A stretch of 61,007 bases of DNA from an uncultured Muribaculaceae bacterium (GCA_910586565.1 CAJUIT010000019.1:1-61007), one strand, 5' to 3'. Positions 1-8,930 are shown, counted from the stretch's first letter. Made by a program: numbers and translations. Notes: a model not told the origin generated them from the sequence alone.

Positions 1-9
1 GCATTGCCC

Positions 10-142
10 ATTGTAGTAAGACGAGCAACGATGAGCCTCACGCTGTATGATATGATAATGTCAACGGGGTGTATTTCTACACTCCGACATACGGATATCA
101 TACCCGAAAGGCGCCTATCGTTGCCTCATTCCTGACTACAAT
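10..142. repeat. Long imperfect hairpin at the left edge
   Basis: Five nested paired segments can be read: 10-17 with 135-142, 25-32 with 117-124, 45-53 with 95-103, 58-62 with 86-90, and 69-73 with 78-82 around a TTTC loop. All nest in order, so the whole 133 nt can fold into one rod. No protein-coding frame is convincing in bases 1-353. It could be a structured RNA, a long terminator or a small non-autonomous mobile element; the sequence does not decide. Confidence 0.55.
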
Positions 143-353
143 AAAGAAGTTGCTAAGTTCCGAATCGTCAAGAACAAGCGCTTGATAAACGCTCTTGGAA
201 TATTTATGCTTTCTCTTGAGGTTGTTTTGTCTCCCCAAGAGATGCGTTGGCAAAAATACAGAAAATTAAAAGACTGCGCAATAGTAAGGTAATGAAAAAT
301 TCAGAAAATTACAGTCATTACAGTCCTTGCTATCTCCGTCAATTACCGCCGAG

Positions 354-710
354 CTACCATCGGAGTGTCACGGCAGCCGAATCAACTTTAACTCCGAGGG
401 GCGGGGTTAGTTTCGCCACCCTCACCATTCCACCTGTCACTGCGGGGAAGCGTGAACAGAGCGCCCGGCGGATGCGGTCGGCAACATGCTCCAACAGGTT
501 TGAAGCCACTGCCATCTCAGAGGTGATGATTGCGGCAATATCGGCATAGTTCACAGTGTCGGAGAGCTCGTCGGTAACTGCCCCGCACCCATCCACGGCA
601 TAATCGGCATGGACGGTGACCTCGAACAGGTTACCCACTTTGCGCTCCTGTGCCATCACTCCGTGGAACGCATAAACGCGCATCGCGTTAATCTCAATGG
701 TGAATTTCAT
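354..710 (-). CDS. folB: Dihydroneopterin aldolase
   Basis: This 118-residue protein has the size and pattern of FolB, which converts 7,8-dihydroneopterin to 6-hydroxymethyl-dihydropterin and glycolaldehyde in folate synthesis in the cytoplasm. Family signs are the N-terminal MRVYAFHGV stretch (residues 10-18, family pattern ..a.hGv...E), the central DTVNYADIAAII segment and the C-terminal KLTPPLGVKVDSAAV strand. The frame is open much further upstream, but the ATG at 710 gives the normal family length and the extra residues look like antisense of the neighbouring gene. It diverges from the glycosyltransferase gene at 852. No other folate gene is adjacent. Confidence 0.93.
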   Translation of the reverse strand: MKFTIEINAMRVYAFHGVMAQERKVGNLFEVTVHADYAVDGCGAVTDELSDTVNYADIAAIITSEMAVASNLLEHVADRIRRALCSRFPAVTGGMVRVAKLTPPLGVKVDSAAVTLRW

Positions 711-730
711 ATCGGTGTTTCTGTGTAGTG

Positions 731-738
731 CAAAGTTA
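731..738 (-). promoter_or_regulatory. Possible -7 element for folB
   Basis: On the minus strand this reads TAACTTTG, a match to the Bacteroidetes -7 consensus TAnnTTTG, 20 nt upstream of the folB start. No clear TTG is seen at the expected -33 spacing, so support is partial. Confidence 0.4.
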
Positions 739-746
739 CCACAAAT

Positions 747-778
747 TTTGTGGGATAGGGGGAATTTGAGTAATTTTG
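747..778 (+). promoter_or_regulatory. Bacteroidetes-type promoter for the GT2 gene
   Basis: TTTG at 747-750, a 20-nt spacer, then TAATTTTG at 771-778. This is a full match to the Bacteroidetes primary-sigma consensus and predicts a start near 785 with a leader of about 65 nt. Confidence 0.7.
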
Positions 779-851
779 TTAATAAATAGGAACATGCAGT
801 CAGCGCATGTCGGTTGCCACTTGAAAGTGGAATTATTTTAACGAAGTTTTG

Positions 852-2027
852 ATGGATACGATATATTTTTCGCTTGATAATCTGATGCCGGTTGTGTGGG
901 CATGTTGCGGAGCCTCGCTTGTGGCGGCTGTGTGGTTGCTCGCCGTTTATCGGCCTTTGATAGCGCTCAAAGGGAAAGGGGAGCGCCAAGGGGCAGATGG
1001 TGACGTTGCCGATGCCGATTTGCCTCCGCTTTCGGTGATTGTGCATGCGTTTGACAATCCCGAGTCGCTTGCCGTGTTGCTCGGGAGTGTGTTCAGTCAG
1101 GATTATCCGGCACCGGTGGAGGTTATCGTTGTCAACGACGGATCCTCGGAAGATGTGACCGACGTTGTTAACCGCTTGGCGGTTGAGCACCGCAACCTCT
1201 ACCAGACTTTTGTTCCCGACGAGGCGCATAACCTCAGCCGCAAAAAATTGGGTGTATCGCTTGGCATAAAGGCCGCGCGCAATGAATGCGTGGTGCTCAC
1301 ATGTGCCGAAAGCCGCATCGCTTCCAACCGCTGGCTGCGTGAGATGGCCGCACCGTTTTCCCGTGGCAAGGGGGTTGTGCTGGGTTTTGCTTCGCTGAAA
1401 GGATTGCGAGGCGCAATGACCCGTTTCGACGAGGCTCTGGTTGGCGTGAAATGGCTGTCGGCCGCATTGCGCGGAAAGCCCTATCGCGGCACGGGCTATA
1501 ACATAGCCTACCGCCGTTCGCTCTTTTTCGACGCCAAAGGTTTTTCACGGTCGCTCAATTTCAGTCATGGCGACGACGACCTTTTCATCCATCAGATTGC
1601 CAACGGGGAGAACACCGCTGTGGTTCTGTCGGCCGACTCGTTGGTTGAGGTGGAATTTTTCGACCCCTCCAAATCTTTCCGAGAGCTTAGGTTGCGCCAT
1701 AGCTTCACCGGACGCTTCCTGCCGAAGGCAACGGGGCGTTTGCTCGGATTTTCCACAGTTATGATGTGGGTGTGGCTGGCGGCCACTGTTGCGGGATGTG
1801 TGTTCTCGCTTCCAAACGCATTGCCCTCATGCTGGTTTGTGGCATTGATTCCTTGTGTGTGGATTCCGTTGGTCATGGCATGGCGCAAAACTTCCGCGCG
1901 GCTCGGCATCGGGTTGTGCGCATGGAAACTCCCCTGCCTGATGATGTGGCGATGGGTGCGCAACCTGCGCTTCAAGCTGGCTTGCGGGCGCCCTTCACGC
2001 CGCAACTACACATGGCTGCAGCATTAA
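852..2027 (+). CDS. Membrane-anchored family 2 glycosyltransferase
   Basis: A 391-residue GT-A enzyme, probably transferring a sugar in cell-surface glycan synthesis at the inner membrane. One membrane segment lies at about residues 11-33. The GT2 nucleotide-sugar fold follows from about 58 (LSVIVHAFDN, then VVNDGSS near 93-99). Two or three membrane segments lie near 300-350, and the tail is basic. The position normally held by the metal-binding DxD reads CAES (151-154), so that motif is altered; GDDD further on may supply acidic residues. The ATG at 852 is preferred over an in-frame TTG just before it. Its acceptor cannot be told. It precedes a secreted amidase-like gene and a second GT2 on the same strand. 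Confidence 0.85.
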   Translation: MDTIYFSLDNLMPVVWACCGASLVAAVWLLAVYRPLIALKGKGERQGADGDVADADLPPLSVIVHAFDNPESLAVLLGSVFSQDYPAPVEVIVVNDGSSEDVTDVVNRLAVEHRNLYQTFVPDEAHNLSRKKLGVSLGIKAARNECVVLTCAESRIASNRWLREMAAPFSRGKGVVLGFASLKGLRGAMTRFDEALVGVKWLSAALRGKPYRGTGYNIAYRRSLFFDAKGFSRSLNFSHGDDDLFIHQIANGENTAVVLSADSLVEVEFFDPSKSFRELRLRHSFTGRFLPKATGRLLGFSTVMMWVWLAATVAGCVFSLPNALPSCWFVALIPCVWIPLVMAWRKTSARLGIGLCAWKLPCLMMWRWVRNLRFKLACGRPSRRNYTWLQH

Positions 2028-2167
2028 TGGTGTAATTTGTGCAATATTAAGCTGTAAACGCACTTATTTTATCTTTTTTTGCACCGGCGCCTGAAATTTA
2101 GCGGCGCTCTCGGCGTTTTGTTTCTTGAGGCGGCAAAGCCTCCGATTTTTACAACCTGACATAACCG

Positions 2168-4987
2168 ATGAATCTGAAGAAAATATTGGCATTTGTGCTG
2201 ATGGCCGCGGTGGCAGCTGCGGCTTTCGATTGCGACGCACGCACAAAACGGAAGAAAAAACGTAAACGCACCACCCGCACAACGAAAGTGGTGATGAAAA
2301 CCCCCACTGCATCCGGCACGCTCAACGAGTCGGAGCCGTTTGTGGTGTTTGACCGCGAGCACCCCATCCCCAAAGGTCTCGACAACAAGGTGATTGCCGT
2401 GTGGCAAAGTCACGGGAAATACTACGATCAGGGGGCGCAACGCTGGCAATGGCAGCGGCCGCGCCTGTTTGGAACGGTTGAGGATCTGTTCGCGCAGGGC
2501 TATGTGATGCCCTACCTCATGCCGATGCTTGAGAACGCCGGAGCCTATGTGATGTCGCCGCGTGAGCGCGACCTCTCTGAAATAGAGGTTATTGCCGATA
2601 CCGACGGCTCACCCGAGGGGGACTTCTATCTGGTTAACGGCCGCCACCGGTGGACCGAAGGTGACCGCTGCACGGGGTTTGCTTATCCCTCCCGACCGCT
2701 CACCGACGGTGTGAACCCCTTTGCGCTCGGCACCTCGGAGAGTGTGGCCACTGTTGATGAGGATGATGAGGAGCATGAAAGCCGCGCGGCGTGGAACGCC
2801 GACATGCCGAGGCGCGGGCGTTATGCGGTGTATGTTTCCTACAAGACATTTCCCAACAGCGCCACCGATGCACGCTACACCATCAATCACCTCGGTGGCT
2901 CCACCGAAGTGCAGGTTAACCAGCAGATGGGTGGGGGCACATGGATTTATCTCGGCCACTACGATTTGGCGCAGGGTAAGCAGCAGCGCCCGGTGGTTGA
3001 GCTCTCCAACCGTTCGGCCGATGAGGATGCCGTGGTGTCGGCCGATGCAGTGAAAATCGGCGGCGGGATGGGCAATGTTGCCCGGGCACCCCGCAATGCC
3101 CGCGGCGAGGCGGCATACGAACCGATAACATCGCAGGCTCCGCGTTTCAACGAGGGGGCGCGCTATTGGCTTCAGTGGGCCGGAATGCCGCGTGAGGTTT
3201 ACAGCGAGAGCAACGGCGAGAATGATTACACCGACGATTACAAAAGTCGCGCATTGTGGGTGAACCGCCTTGCCGGTGGTTCGCGGATGCTCCCCGACAG
3301 CGCGGGTCTCGGGATTCCCGTTGACATGGCGTTGGCATTTCACACCGATGCCGGCACAACCGACGACGGTTCGGTGGTGGGAACGCTCGGCATATATTCA
3401 ACCGACGGAGGAAACCTGCTCGGCGACGGCCGCAGTCGGTATGCGTGCCGCGACCTTGCCGAGGCTGTGACCGGTCAGGTGGTGAGCGACATGAGAGCCC
3501 TCCACGAACCGATGTGGACGTCGCGCGGAAACCGCGACAAACGTTATTATGAGATTCGCGAGACGAAGGTGCCGGCGATGATAATTGAGTTGCTGTCGCA
3601 TCAGAATTTCGACGACATGAAATTCGGTCTCGACCCGGCGTTTCGTTTTGATGTGGCAAGGGCAGTCTACAAGGGGATTCTGAAATTTATGGCGCAGCGC
3701 TATGGCACGCCCTACGTTGTGCAGCCGCTTGCTCCCGCCCATTTTTCAATCAAGGCAGGAGGGCATGGAAAATATCGTCTCACCTGGCGGCCGACCCACG
3801 ACAAACTTGAAAAGACCGCATTTGCGAAATACTATATCGTTGAGGAGCGCATCGACAACGGCGCTTTCCGCGAGGTGGCGACAGTTGATGAACCGCAATG
3901 GGATGTGACCGTGACCGACGACCGCATCCACAGCTACCGCATTGTGGCAGGCAACGACGGCGGAACGAGTTTCCCTTCTGAAGTGCTCGCCCTCTACAAC
4001 GACGGCAGCGGAGTGCCGGCTGTGAACATCGTCAACGGCTTCACCCGCGTGTCGGCTCCCGACACTTTCAACACCGGCGACTACAGCGGCTTCAATTATC
4101 TGGCCGACGGAGGGGTGGCGGATGTGGCCGACATCATCACCACCGGCGAACAATATGACTACCGCACCCTATCCCCCTATCAGAACAATGATGCTCCGGG
4201 CTTCGGCGCGTCGAGGGGGAATCTCGAGAAGATGGTGATTGCCGGCAACACCCGCGATTTTGTGTATCTTCACGGGCGCTCGGTGAAAGCTGCCGGCGCA
4301 GGGTTTGTGTCGTCGGGAGCCGATGCTTTTGCTGACGACGTGACAATGAGCTCGTTGGGGTCGGCGGCAAATCCCCCTGTAATCGACCTGATTCTCGGCA
4401 AACAGAAAGAGACGATGCCCGGCAACGGAAGTTTCGGCACCCGCTACAAGGCTTTCCCGGCCGAACTGCAGCGTCGCATCGAATTGCATTGCTCGCAGGG
4501 TGGGGCACTCATGGTGAGCGGGGCTTATATCGCCACCGACCTTTTCGACAATCGTTTCAGCGATGCCGCCGTGAAGGAGCGCGACCGCATTTTCGCCACT
4601 ACCATTCTCGGTTATGACTGGCAGCTGGGGAAAGGGTCGGTCGACGGGAAAGTGTCGGTAGTGCCCTCTCCGATGCAACCGTTCGGAGCCGGCGACAGAT
4701 TTACATTCCAGGTCGCCCCCGACACCGACAGCTATGCCGTTGAGAGCCCCGACGCCATCCGCCCTGCCGGTGTGGATGCCGCAACCGTGATGCGCTACGA
4801 TGAGAACGGCCTGTCGGCGGCCGTGGCACTCGACCGCGCTTTCGAGGGGGGCGACGGGGTGAATTCCTACCGTGTTGTGTCAATGGGTTTTCCGTTTGAG
4901 ACCGTCAACGGGGAGCAATCGCGCAACCGACTGATGAAAACAATTCTATCCTTTCTGCGACACACGCCGCAGAAGGGCAACCGATAA
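2168..4987 (+). CDS. Secreted amidase-like protein with golvesin-like insert
   Basis: This 939-residue protein starts with a signal peptide (about 1-24) followed by a very basic KRKKKRKR patch. The elements of an N-acetylmuramoyl-L-alanine amidase (Amidase_3 type) appear in separated blocks: WQSHG with His82, FHTDAG with His392, and ELLSHQNF with Glu474. Between the first two lies a domain resembling golvesin/xanthan-lyase C-terminal domains (about 200-300). A fibronectin-III-like segment (about 520-610) and a long C-terminal region without a recognised family follow. Family knowledge suggests peptidoglycan or polysaccharide cleavage in the periplasm or at the surface; the substrate is not known. 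Similar Bacteroides proteins are often labelled xanthan lyase, which is probably misleading. The next gene, a GT2, begins 23 nt downstream. Confidence 0.72.
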   Translation: MNLKKILAFVLMAAVAAAAFDCDARTKRKKKRKRTTRTTKVVMKTPTASGTLNESEPFVVFDREHPIPKGLDNKVIAVWQSHGKYYDQGAQRWQWQRPRLFGTVEDLFAQGYVMPYLMPMLENAGAYVMSPRERDLSEIEVIADTDGSPEGDFYLVNGRHRWTEGDRCTGFAYPSRPLTDGVNPFALGTSESVATVDEDDEEHESRAAWNADMPRRGRYAVYVSYKTFPNSATDARYTINHLGGSTEVQVNQQMGGGTWIYLGHYDLAQGKQQRPVVELSNRSADEDAVVSADAVKIGGGMGNVARAPRNARGEAAYEPITSQAPRFNEGARYWLQWAGMPREVYSESNGENDYTDDYKSRALWVNRLAGGSRMLPDSAGLGIPVDMALAFHTDAGTTDDGSVVGTLGIYSTDGGNLLGDGRSRYACRDLAEAVTGQVVSDMRALHEPMWTSRGNRDKRYYEIRETKVPAMIIELLSHQNFDDMKFGLDPAFRFDVARAVYKGILKFMAQRYGTPYVVQPLAPAHFSIKAGGHGKYRLTWRPTHDKLEKTAFAKYYIVEERIDNGAFREVATVDEPQWDVTVTDDRIHSYRIVAGNDGGTSFPSEVLALYNDGSGVPAVNIVNGFTRVSAPDTFNTGDYSGFNYLADGGVADVADIITTGEQYDYRTLSPYQNNDAPGFGASRGNLEKMVIAGNTRDFVYLHGRSVKAAGAGFVSSGADAFADDVTMSSLGSAANPPVIDLILGKQKETMPGNGSFGTRYKAFPAELQRRIELHCSQGGALMVSGAYIATDLFDNRFSDAAVKERDRIFATTILGYDWQLGKGSVDGKVSVVPSPMQPFGAGDRFTFQVAPDTDSYAVESPDAIRPAGVDAATVMRYDENGLSAAVALDRAFEGGDGVNSYRVVSMGFPFETVNGEQSRNRLMKTILSFLRHTPQKGNR

Positions 4988-5010
4988 TAAACTCTGATGT
5001 TTCTATTACC

Positions 5011-6372
5011 ATGATTGAGACAATTGACATCTGCGGCACCTCTGTTGCCGTTGTTGAGATAACCCCTTTGCTGTCAACGGCAGCATTTGTTGAGAAAGTG
5101 CAGGGCGCCGCTGCCGGAGCGGAATATTTGCTGTTGAAGATGCCCCCCGTGGCGGGGTGTGCCCTCAATCTCTATCCCGGCTGCGTTCACCGCATGGTGC
5201 AGGTAGCACGCGACAGCAACGCGGCTATGGTATATTCCGACTATGCCGAACTCACCCCCCGCGGACGTGAACCGCACCCGGTAATCGACCGCCAGTTCGG
5301 ATCGGTGCGCGACGATTTCGATTTCGGCAGTGTTGTGCTTGTGAAAACCCGGGTGCTCGAATGTGTTCTTGCCGAGCTCCCCGAATTCAGCTATGCAGCG
5401 TGGTATGCGGCGTGGCTCGGGCTGTCGAGGTCGGGCGAGCTGTTTCACCTCCCCGAAACCCTCTATGAGGTTGACCGCACCGACACTCGTCTCAGCGGCG
5501 AAAAGCAGTTCGACTACGTCAACCCCCGCAACCGCGAGGTGCAGATTGAGATGGAGCAGGCATTCACCGCCCACCTGCGCGCTCTCGGGGCATGGTTGCC
5601 CGAACGGTCGCAGCTTATTGATGTGGAGGAGGGGCAATTTCCCGTGGAGGCCTCGGTGATTATTCCTGTCAGGAACCGTGAACGCACCGTGGCCGATGCC
5701 GTGCGGTCGGCATTGAACCAGAAAGCCGGGTTCCCGTTCAACGTAATCGTTGTAGATAACCACAGCACCGACGGCACCACCGCAATTCTTGCTCAGTTGG
5801 CGTTGGAGGATGCAAGGGTGATTCACCTTATCCCCGCTTGCGACACCCTCGGAATCGGCGGTTGCTGGAATCTTGCCGTCAACGATCCCCGCTGCGGTCG
5901 CTTTGCCGTGCAGCTCGACAGCGACGACATCTACAAGGATGAAACCACGCTGCAAACAATCGTCGACACTTTCCGCAGCGAGCGTTGCGCTATGGTGATA
6001 GGCTCCTACGAGCTTGTTGACTTCGAGGGGCGGCCCATCCCCCCGGGTCTTATCGATCACCGCGAATGGACCGACGCCAACGGCCACAACAACGCCCTGC
6101 GCATCAATGGCCTCGGAGCGCCGCGTGCATTCTTCACACCCCTGTTCCGCGAGATTCAGCTCCCCGACGTTAGCTACGGCGAGGACTATGCAATGGGCAT
6201 CCGCCTTTCGCGCACCTACCGCATCGGACGCATCTACCGCTCCCTCTACCTCTGCCGCCGCTGGGAAGGCAACTCCGACGCCTCCCTCTCCATCTCCCGC
6301 ATCAACGCCCACAACACCTACAAAGACCGCCTCCGCACCCTCGAACTCACCGCCCGCCTCCCCCATTCCTAA
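5011..6372 (+). CDS. Two-part protein with C-terminal family 2 glycosyltransferase
   Basis: Of 453 residues, the GT2 domain fills only the second half. It begins at about 213 with ASVIIPVRNRERTV, continues with VVDNHSTDGT near 250, and carries a textbook metal-binding LDSDD motif at 302-306. The first 210 residues resemble a degenerate GT fold (VYSDYAEL near 74) and may be a second, inactive or differently specific transferase module. No membrane segment is seen, so it is probably cytoplasmic. It lies 23 nt behind the amidase-like gene and is likely cotranscribed with it. The last 60 codons are very rich in C-ending codons. Donor and acceptor are unknown. Confidence 0.82.
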   Translation: MIETIDICGTSVAVVEITPLLSTAAFVEKVQGAAAGAEYLLLKMPPVAGCALNLYPGCVHRMVQVARDSNAAMVYSDYAELTPRGREPHPVIDRQFGSVRDDFDFGSVVLVKTRVLECVLAELPEFSYAAWYAAWLGLSRSGELFHLPETLYEVDRTDTRLSGEKQFDYVNPRNREVQIEMEQAFTAHLRALGAWLPERSQLIDVEEGQFPVEASVIIPVRNRERTVADAVRSALNQKAGFPFNVIVVDNHSTDGTTAILAQLALEDARVIHLIPACDTLGIGGCWNLAVNDPRCGRFAVQLDSDDIYKDETTLQTIVDTFRSERCAMVIGSYELVDFEGRPIPPGLIDHREWTDANGHNNALRINGLGAPRAFFTPLFREIQLPDVSYGEDYAMGIRLSRTYRIGRIYRSLYLCRRWEGNSDASLSISRINAHNTYKDRLRTLELTARLPHS

Positions 6373-6390
6373 CCTTTCATGCCATTTATT

Positions 6391-6765
6391 ATGAAAAAAA
6401 TAATTCTACCAGTTTTTCTTTCTATTTTAGTCTGTCAATATTTGCCTGCTAAAAAACTCTTTGTTGAGATGGAGTTTCATAAAAATTGCATCAAACTTGA
6501 CGATGGAACTAATAAGAAGCGACAGCCGATAAAGGGTGCTGACGGCAAGGATCTTAAATTCACGTCATTGGTAGGTGCTATCAACTACATGTCTCTTCAA
6601 GGTTGGGAGTTGATAGATACCAAATCAGTAACCTCAGGAGGTGGCTATGTCATCGGGGGATATGGAGGCAGTTCCTCAACTGATACTAAGGTGTACTATA
6701 TCTTTAGCAGAGAAGTGTCTGACGAAGAGTTGGAATCAGCCGTCAATAACAGCTATAAGGAATAA
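6391..6765 (+). CDS. Small secreted protein, DUF4177-like
   Basis: A 124-residue protein with a clear signal peptide (MKKIILPVFLSILVCQYLPA). The mature part contains INYMSLQGWELIDTKSV, which resembles the alternating pattern of small DUF4177-type proteins; this assignment is tentative. A start 12 nt upstream at 6379 is possible, but MKK-hydrophobic at 6391 is the normal signal-peptide form. Its DNA is distinctly more AT-rich than the GC-rich gene ending 18 nt before, which suggests a separate origin. A family B repeat and the Fic gene follow. Confidence 0.7.
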   Translation: MKKIILPVFLSILVCQYLPAKKLFVEMEFHKNCIKLDDGTNKKRQPIKGADGKDLKFTSLVGAINYMSLQGWELIDTKSVTSGGGYVIGGYGGSSSTDTKVYYIFSREVSDEELESAVNNSYKE

Positions 6766-6801
6766 TTTGGTGACATATATAAAAACTACAATGTTTCATC
6801 A

Positions 6802-6914
6802 ACGAGTGGTCGGAGACCACGGGGTCGTCGGAAACCCTACCATATAGCCGCCTTGCGGCGTTTGGTAGGGGATTGCCCACCGCGCACTCAACGCAACCTT
6901 GGAGAGGTGCGTTG
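6802..6914 (+). repeat. Interspersed structured repeat, family B, copy 1
   Basis: About 113 bp made of three potential hairpins: GTGGTC-GGA-GACCAC (6805-6819), then an outer stem CCCTACCA/TGGTAGGG enclosing GCCGC-CTT-GCGGC, and a 3-prime hairpin with AACGCA and TGCGTT arms. Two more copies occur at 30397 and, inverted, at 32515. The outer stem changes in sequence between copies 1 and 3 but stays paired. It sits between the small secreted protein and the Fic gene. Confidence 0.75.
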
Positions 6915-6947
6915 CAAGCGGTAACCACCCGTTGAAATTACCTGATT

Positions 6948-7020
6948 AAATAGCAAAACTTGCCGATATCGGCAAGTTTTGCTATTTTTACGCTGAAATT
7001 TTAATTAAAACTTGCCGATA
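6948..7020 (+). promoter_or_regulatory. 40-bp perfect palindrome plus repeated half-site at the Fic gene
   Basis: Bases 6948-6987 are a perfect 40-bp palindrome centred on GCCGATATCGGC. The 14-nt word AAAACTTGCCGATA from its left arm (6955-6968) recurs at 7007-7020, one base before the Fic start codon. Three half-sites around a promoter region, next to a gene whose protein starts with a helix-turn-helix, read as an autoregulatory operator. In RNA the palindrome would form a 20-bp hairpin, so a terminator for the upstream transcript is an additional or alternative role. Confidence 0.7.
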
Positions 7021-7021
7021 G

Positions 7022-7912
7022 ATGGAATATATATCAGTTAAGGAGTGGGCCGAAATGCATGGGGTGTCAGAAAGGACAGCACGTAATTATTGTGCTTCGG
7101 GGAAAATAGTTGGTGCCTATCTTGTTGGCAAAACATGGAATATTCCTGCAGATGCCGAATTTTCCAAAAAGAAAGTGCAAAAGCTTGAAACACCTCTGCT
7201 CCGGACTCTTCGTGAGCAGAAGGCGGGAAAAGTGAAAGGTGGTATATACCATCGCATTCAGATAGACCTTACATATAATTCCAATCATATCGAGGGAAGT
7301 AGGCTTACACATGACCAAACTCGCTATATTTTTGAGACTAATACGATTGGAGTTACCGATAGTCCCATAAATATCGATGATGTAGTAGAAACAACCAATC
7401 ACTTCCGTGCGATTGATTTTATTATTGATAATGTAGACGGTAAACTCACAGAAAAGCTAATAAAGGAACTTCACCGAATGCTTAAAGCCGGAACTTCCGA
7501 CGAGAGGAAGAGTTGGTTTAGGGTTGGAGAATATAAGAAACTGCCAAATGAAGTTGGTGGATTTGACACTACGCTACCCGAAAATGTGCATTCCGAAATA
7601 AAAGCCTTACTCGCAGAATATAACAGTTGCAAAACTCCGACTTTTGAGGATATAATTGATTTTCATCAGCGATTTGAGGCCATACATCCGTTTCAAGATG
7701 GCAATGGTCGCGTTGGGAGGCTTATTATGTTTCGCGAATTGTTGAGATGTGGTTTGGTGCCGTTTATAATCACGGATGATTTAAAGATGTTCTATTACAA
7801 CGGTCTCCGTAATTGGCCTGGTATTAAAGGATATCTGCTCGACACATGCCTCACTGCGCAAGATAACTTCAAAATTATCCTTCAAAAATTCCGCATACCA
7901 TTTAATGATTAA
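7022..7912 (+). CDS. Fic-family protein with N-terminal helix-turn-helix
   Basis: A 296-residue protein that combines an excisionase/MerR-like DNA-binding helix-turn-helix (about residues 3-45) with a Fic domain. The Fic active-site loop HPFQDGNGRVGR (222-233) is intact, including the catalytic His222. Fic enzymes usually transfer AMP from ATP to hydroxyl side chains. The S-x3-E-G inhibitory motif (Ser87 to Gly92) lies before the Fic core, as in class II, self-inhibited Fic proteins. The start codon follows a repeated half-site by one base, so the protein probably binds its own operator. The AT-rich composition, with a repeat on its left, suggests acquisition. The target is unknown, and no antitoxin partner gene is seen. 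Confidence 0.9.
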   Translation: MEYISVKEWAEMHGVSERTARNYCASGKIVGAYLVGKTWNIPADAEFSKKKVQKLETPLLRTLREQKAGKVKGGIYHRIQIDLTYNSNHIEGSRLTHDQTRYIFETNTIGVTDSPINIDDVVETTNHFRAIDFIIDNVDGKLTEKLIKELHRMLKAGTSDERKSWFRVGEYKKLPNEVGGFDTTLPENVHSEIKALLAEYNSCKTPTFEDIIDFHQRFEAIHPFQDGNGRVGRLIMFRELLRCGLVPFIITDDLKMFYYNGLRNWPGIKGYLLDTCLTAQDNFKIILQKFRIPFND

Positions 7913-7978
7913 AACTTCGTTAATTGAGTTTTTGGGATATATACCATATTTTTTTGTGGAATAATAAACTGAAATGAT

Positions 7979-8929
7979 ATGGAGAATAGTATGTTGGGGG
8001 AGAGGATGAGGGGGCTGCTGGAGGAACAGCTGCAGGAGTGGGAGTTGGCGCGCCGGAATTTCGGGGCGCTCGCTGCGGTGGAGTGCCGGGTGATGGAGGT
8101 GGATGGTGCTGAGGTTACGGTGCAGCACAATCCTGCGCGCATTGCTTCTACCGGGGCAAAGGTTGATAAGGCGGCGGTGGCCGCACGCCCATGTTTTCTG
8201 TGTGGGTCCAATCGACCAGAGCAGCAGCGGGCGTTGCGGGTAGATGCCGGGAAGTTGGCACCGCTGGGCAAATCAAGCGCTGATGCGGGTAGTGACGGAG
8301 AGCCGGGTGTTGGGAGTGCTGAATATGAGGTGCTGGTGAATCCTTTTCCGATTTTCCCTGTGCATTTCACCGTTCCGGCTGTTGAGCACACGCCGCAGTT
8401 GATTTCGGCTGACGGGTGCCGGCGCTTCCGCCATATACTCCGATTGGCGATGCAGATGCCCGGGATGGCACTGTTCTATAACGGCCCGAAATGCGGGGCT
8501 TCGGCTCCCGACCATTTCCATTTTCAGGTGGTGGAGCGGAGCGCTCTCCCAATTTTCGGTTGGGATAAAGTGCCTTTCCGCATCGAATCGGCTCTGTTCA
8601 GCGATGAAGATGAGGCTGTGGAATGGTTCGGCCGCCTGTGCGACAGTTTGGCCACGTTGCCCGAGAATGAGGGGGAGGATGAACCGCGCATGAATCTGCT
8701 ATGCGCCCGCGAGGATGTGGCAGAGGGTGATGCCCCGCGGGTGAGGGTGATTGTGATTCCCCGCCGTGCGCACCGTCCCGATTTCTACGGCACGGGGGAG
8801 GGGCGTGTGTTGCTGAGTCCCGCTTCGGTCGACCTTGGCGGTGTGGTAGTTTCGCCTGTTCCCGAGGATTTCCACGAAAAGATTACCCCGGCGGTTCTGC
8901 ATGATTTATTCGCGCAGACTTGTTATTAA
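7979..8929 (+). CDS. DUF4922 protein, HIT/GalT-like nucleotidyltransferase fold
   Basis: A 316-residue cytoplasmic protein. CFLC at 72-75 resembles the CxxC zinc site of GalT-like proteins, and DHFHFQ at 178-183 carries the HxHxQ signature of the HIT/GalT superfamily, whose members form nucleotidyl-enzyme intermediates through the second histidine. Related phosphorylases act on GDP-sugars, so a nucleotide-sugar phosphorylase is a reasonable guess, but the substrate is not shown. A second in-frame ATG at 7991 is possible. It is convergent with groEL and composition returns to GC-rich here, marking the right edge of the Fic insert. Confidence 0.8.
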   Translation: MENSMLGERMRGLLEEQLQEWELARRNFGALAAVECRVMEVDGAEVTVQHNPARIASTGAKVDKAAVAARPCFLCGSNRPEQQRALRVDAGKLAPLGKSSADAGSDGEPGVGSAEYEVLVNPFPIFPVHFTVPAVEHTPQLISADGCRRFRHILRLAMQMPGMALFYNGPKCGASAPDHFHFQVVERSALPIFGWDKVPFRIESALFSDEDEAVEWFGRLCDSLATLPENEGEDEPRMNLLCAREDVAEGDAPRVRVIVIPRRAHRPDFYGTGEGRVLLSPASVDLGGVVVSPVPEDFHEKITPAVLHDLFAQTCY

Positions 8930-8930
8930 G

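Noticed and set aside
1..240. tRNA or partial gene at the left edge
   Set aside because: No cloverleaf with a GTTCRA T-loop fits the hairpin, and the only open frames are short and without motif.
5074..6366. Long minus-strand frame (430 codons) opposite the second GT2 gene
   Set aside because: It mirrors a gene with clear GT2 motifs and has no family pattern of its own; long antisense frames are common in GC-rich coding DNA.
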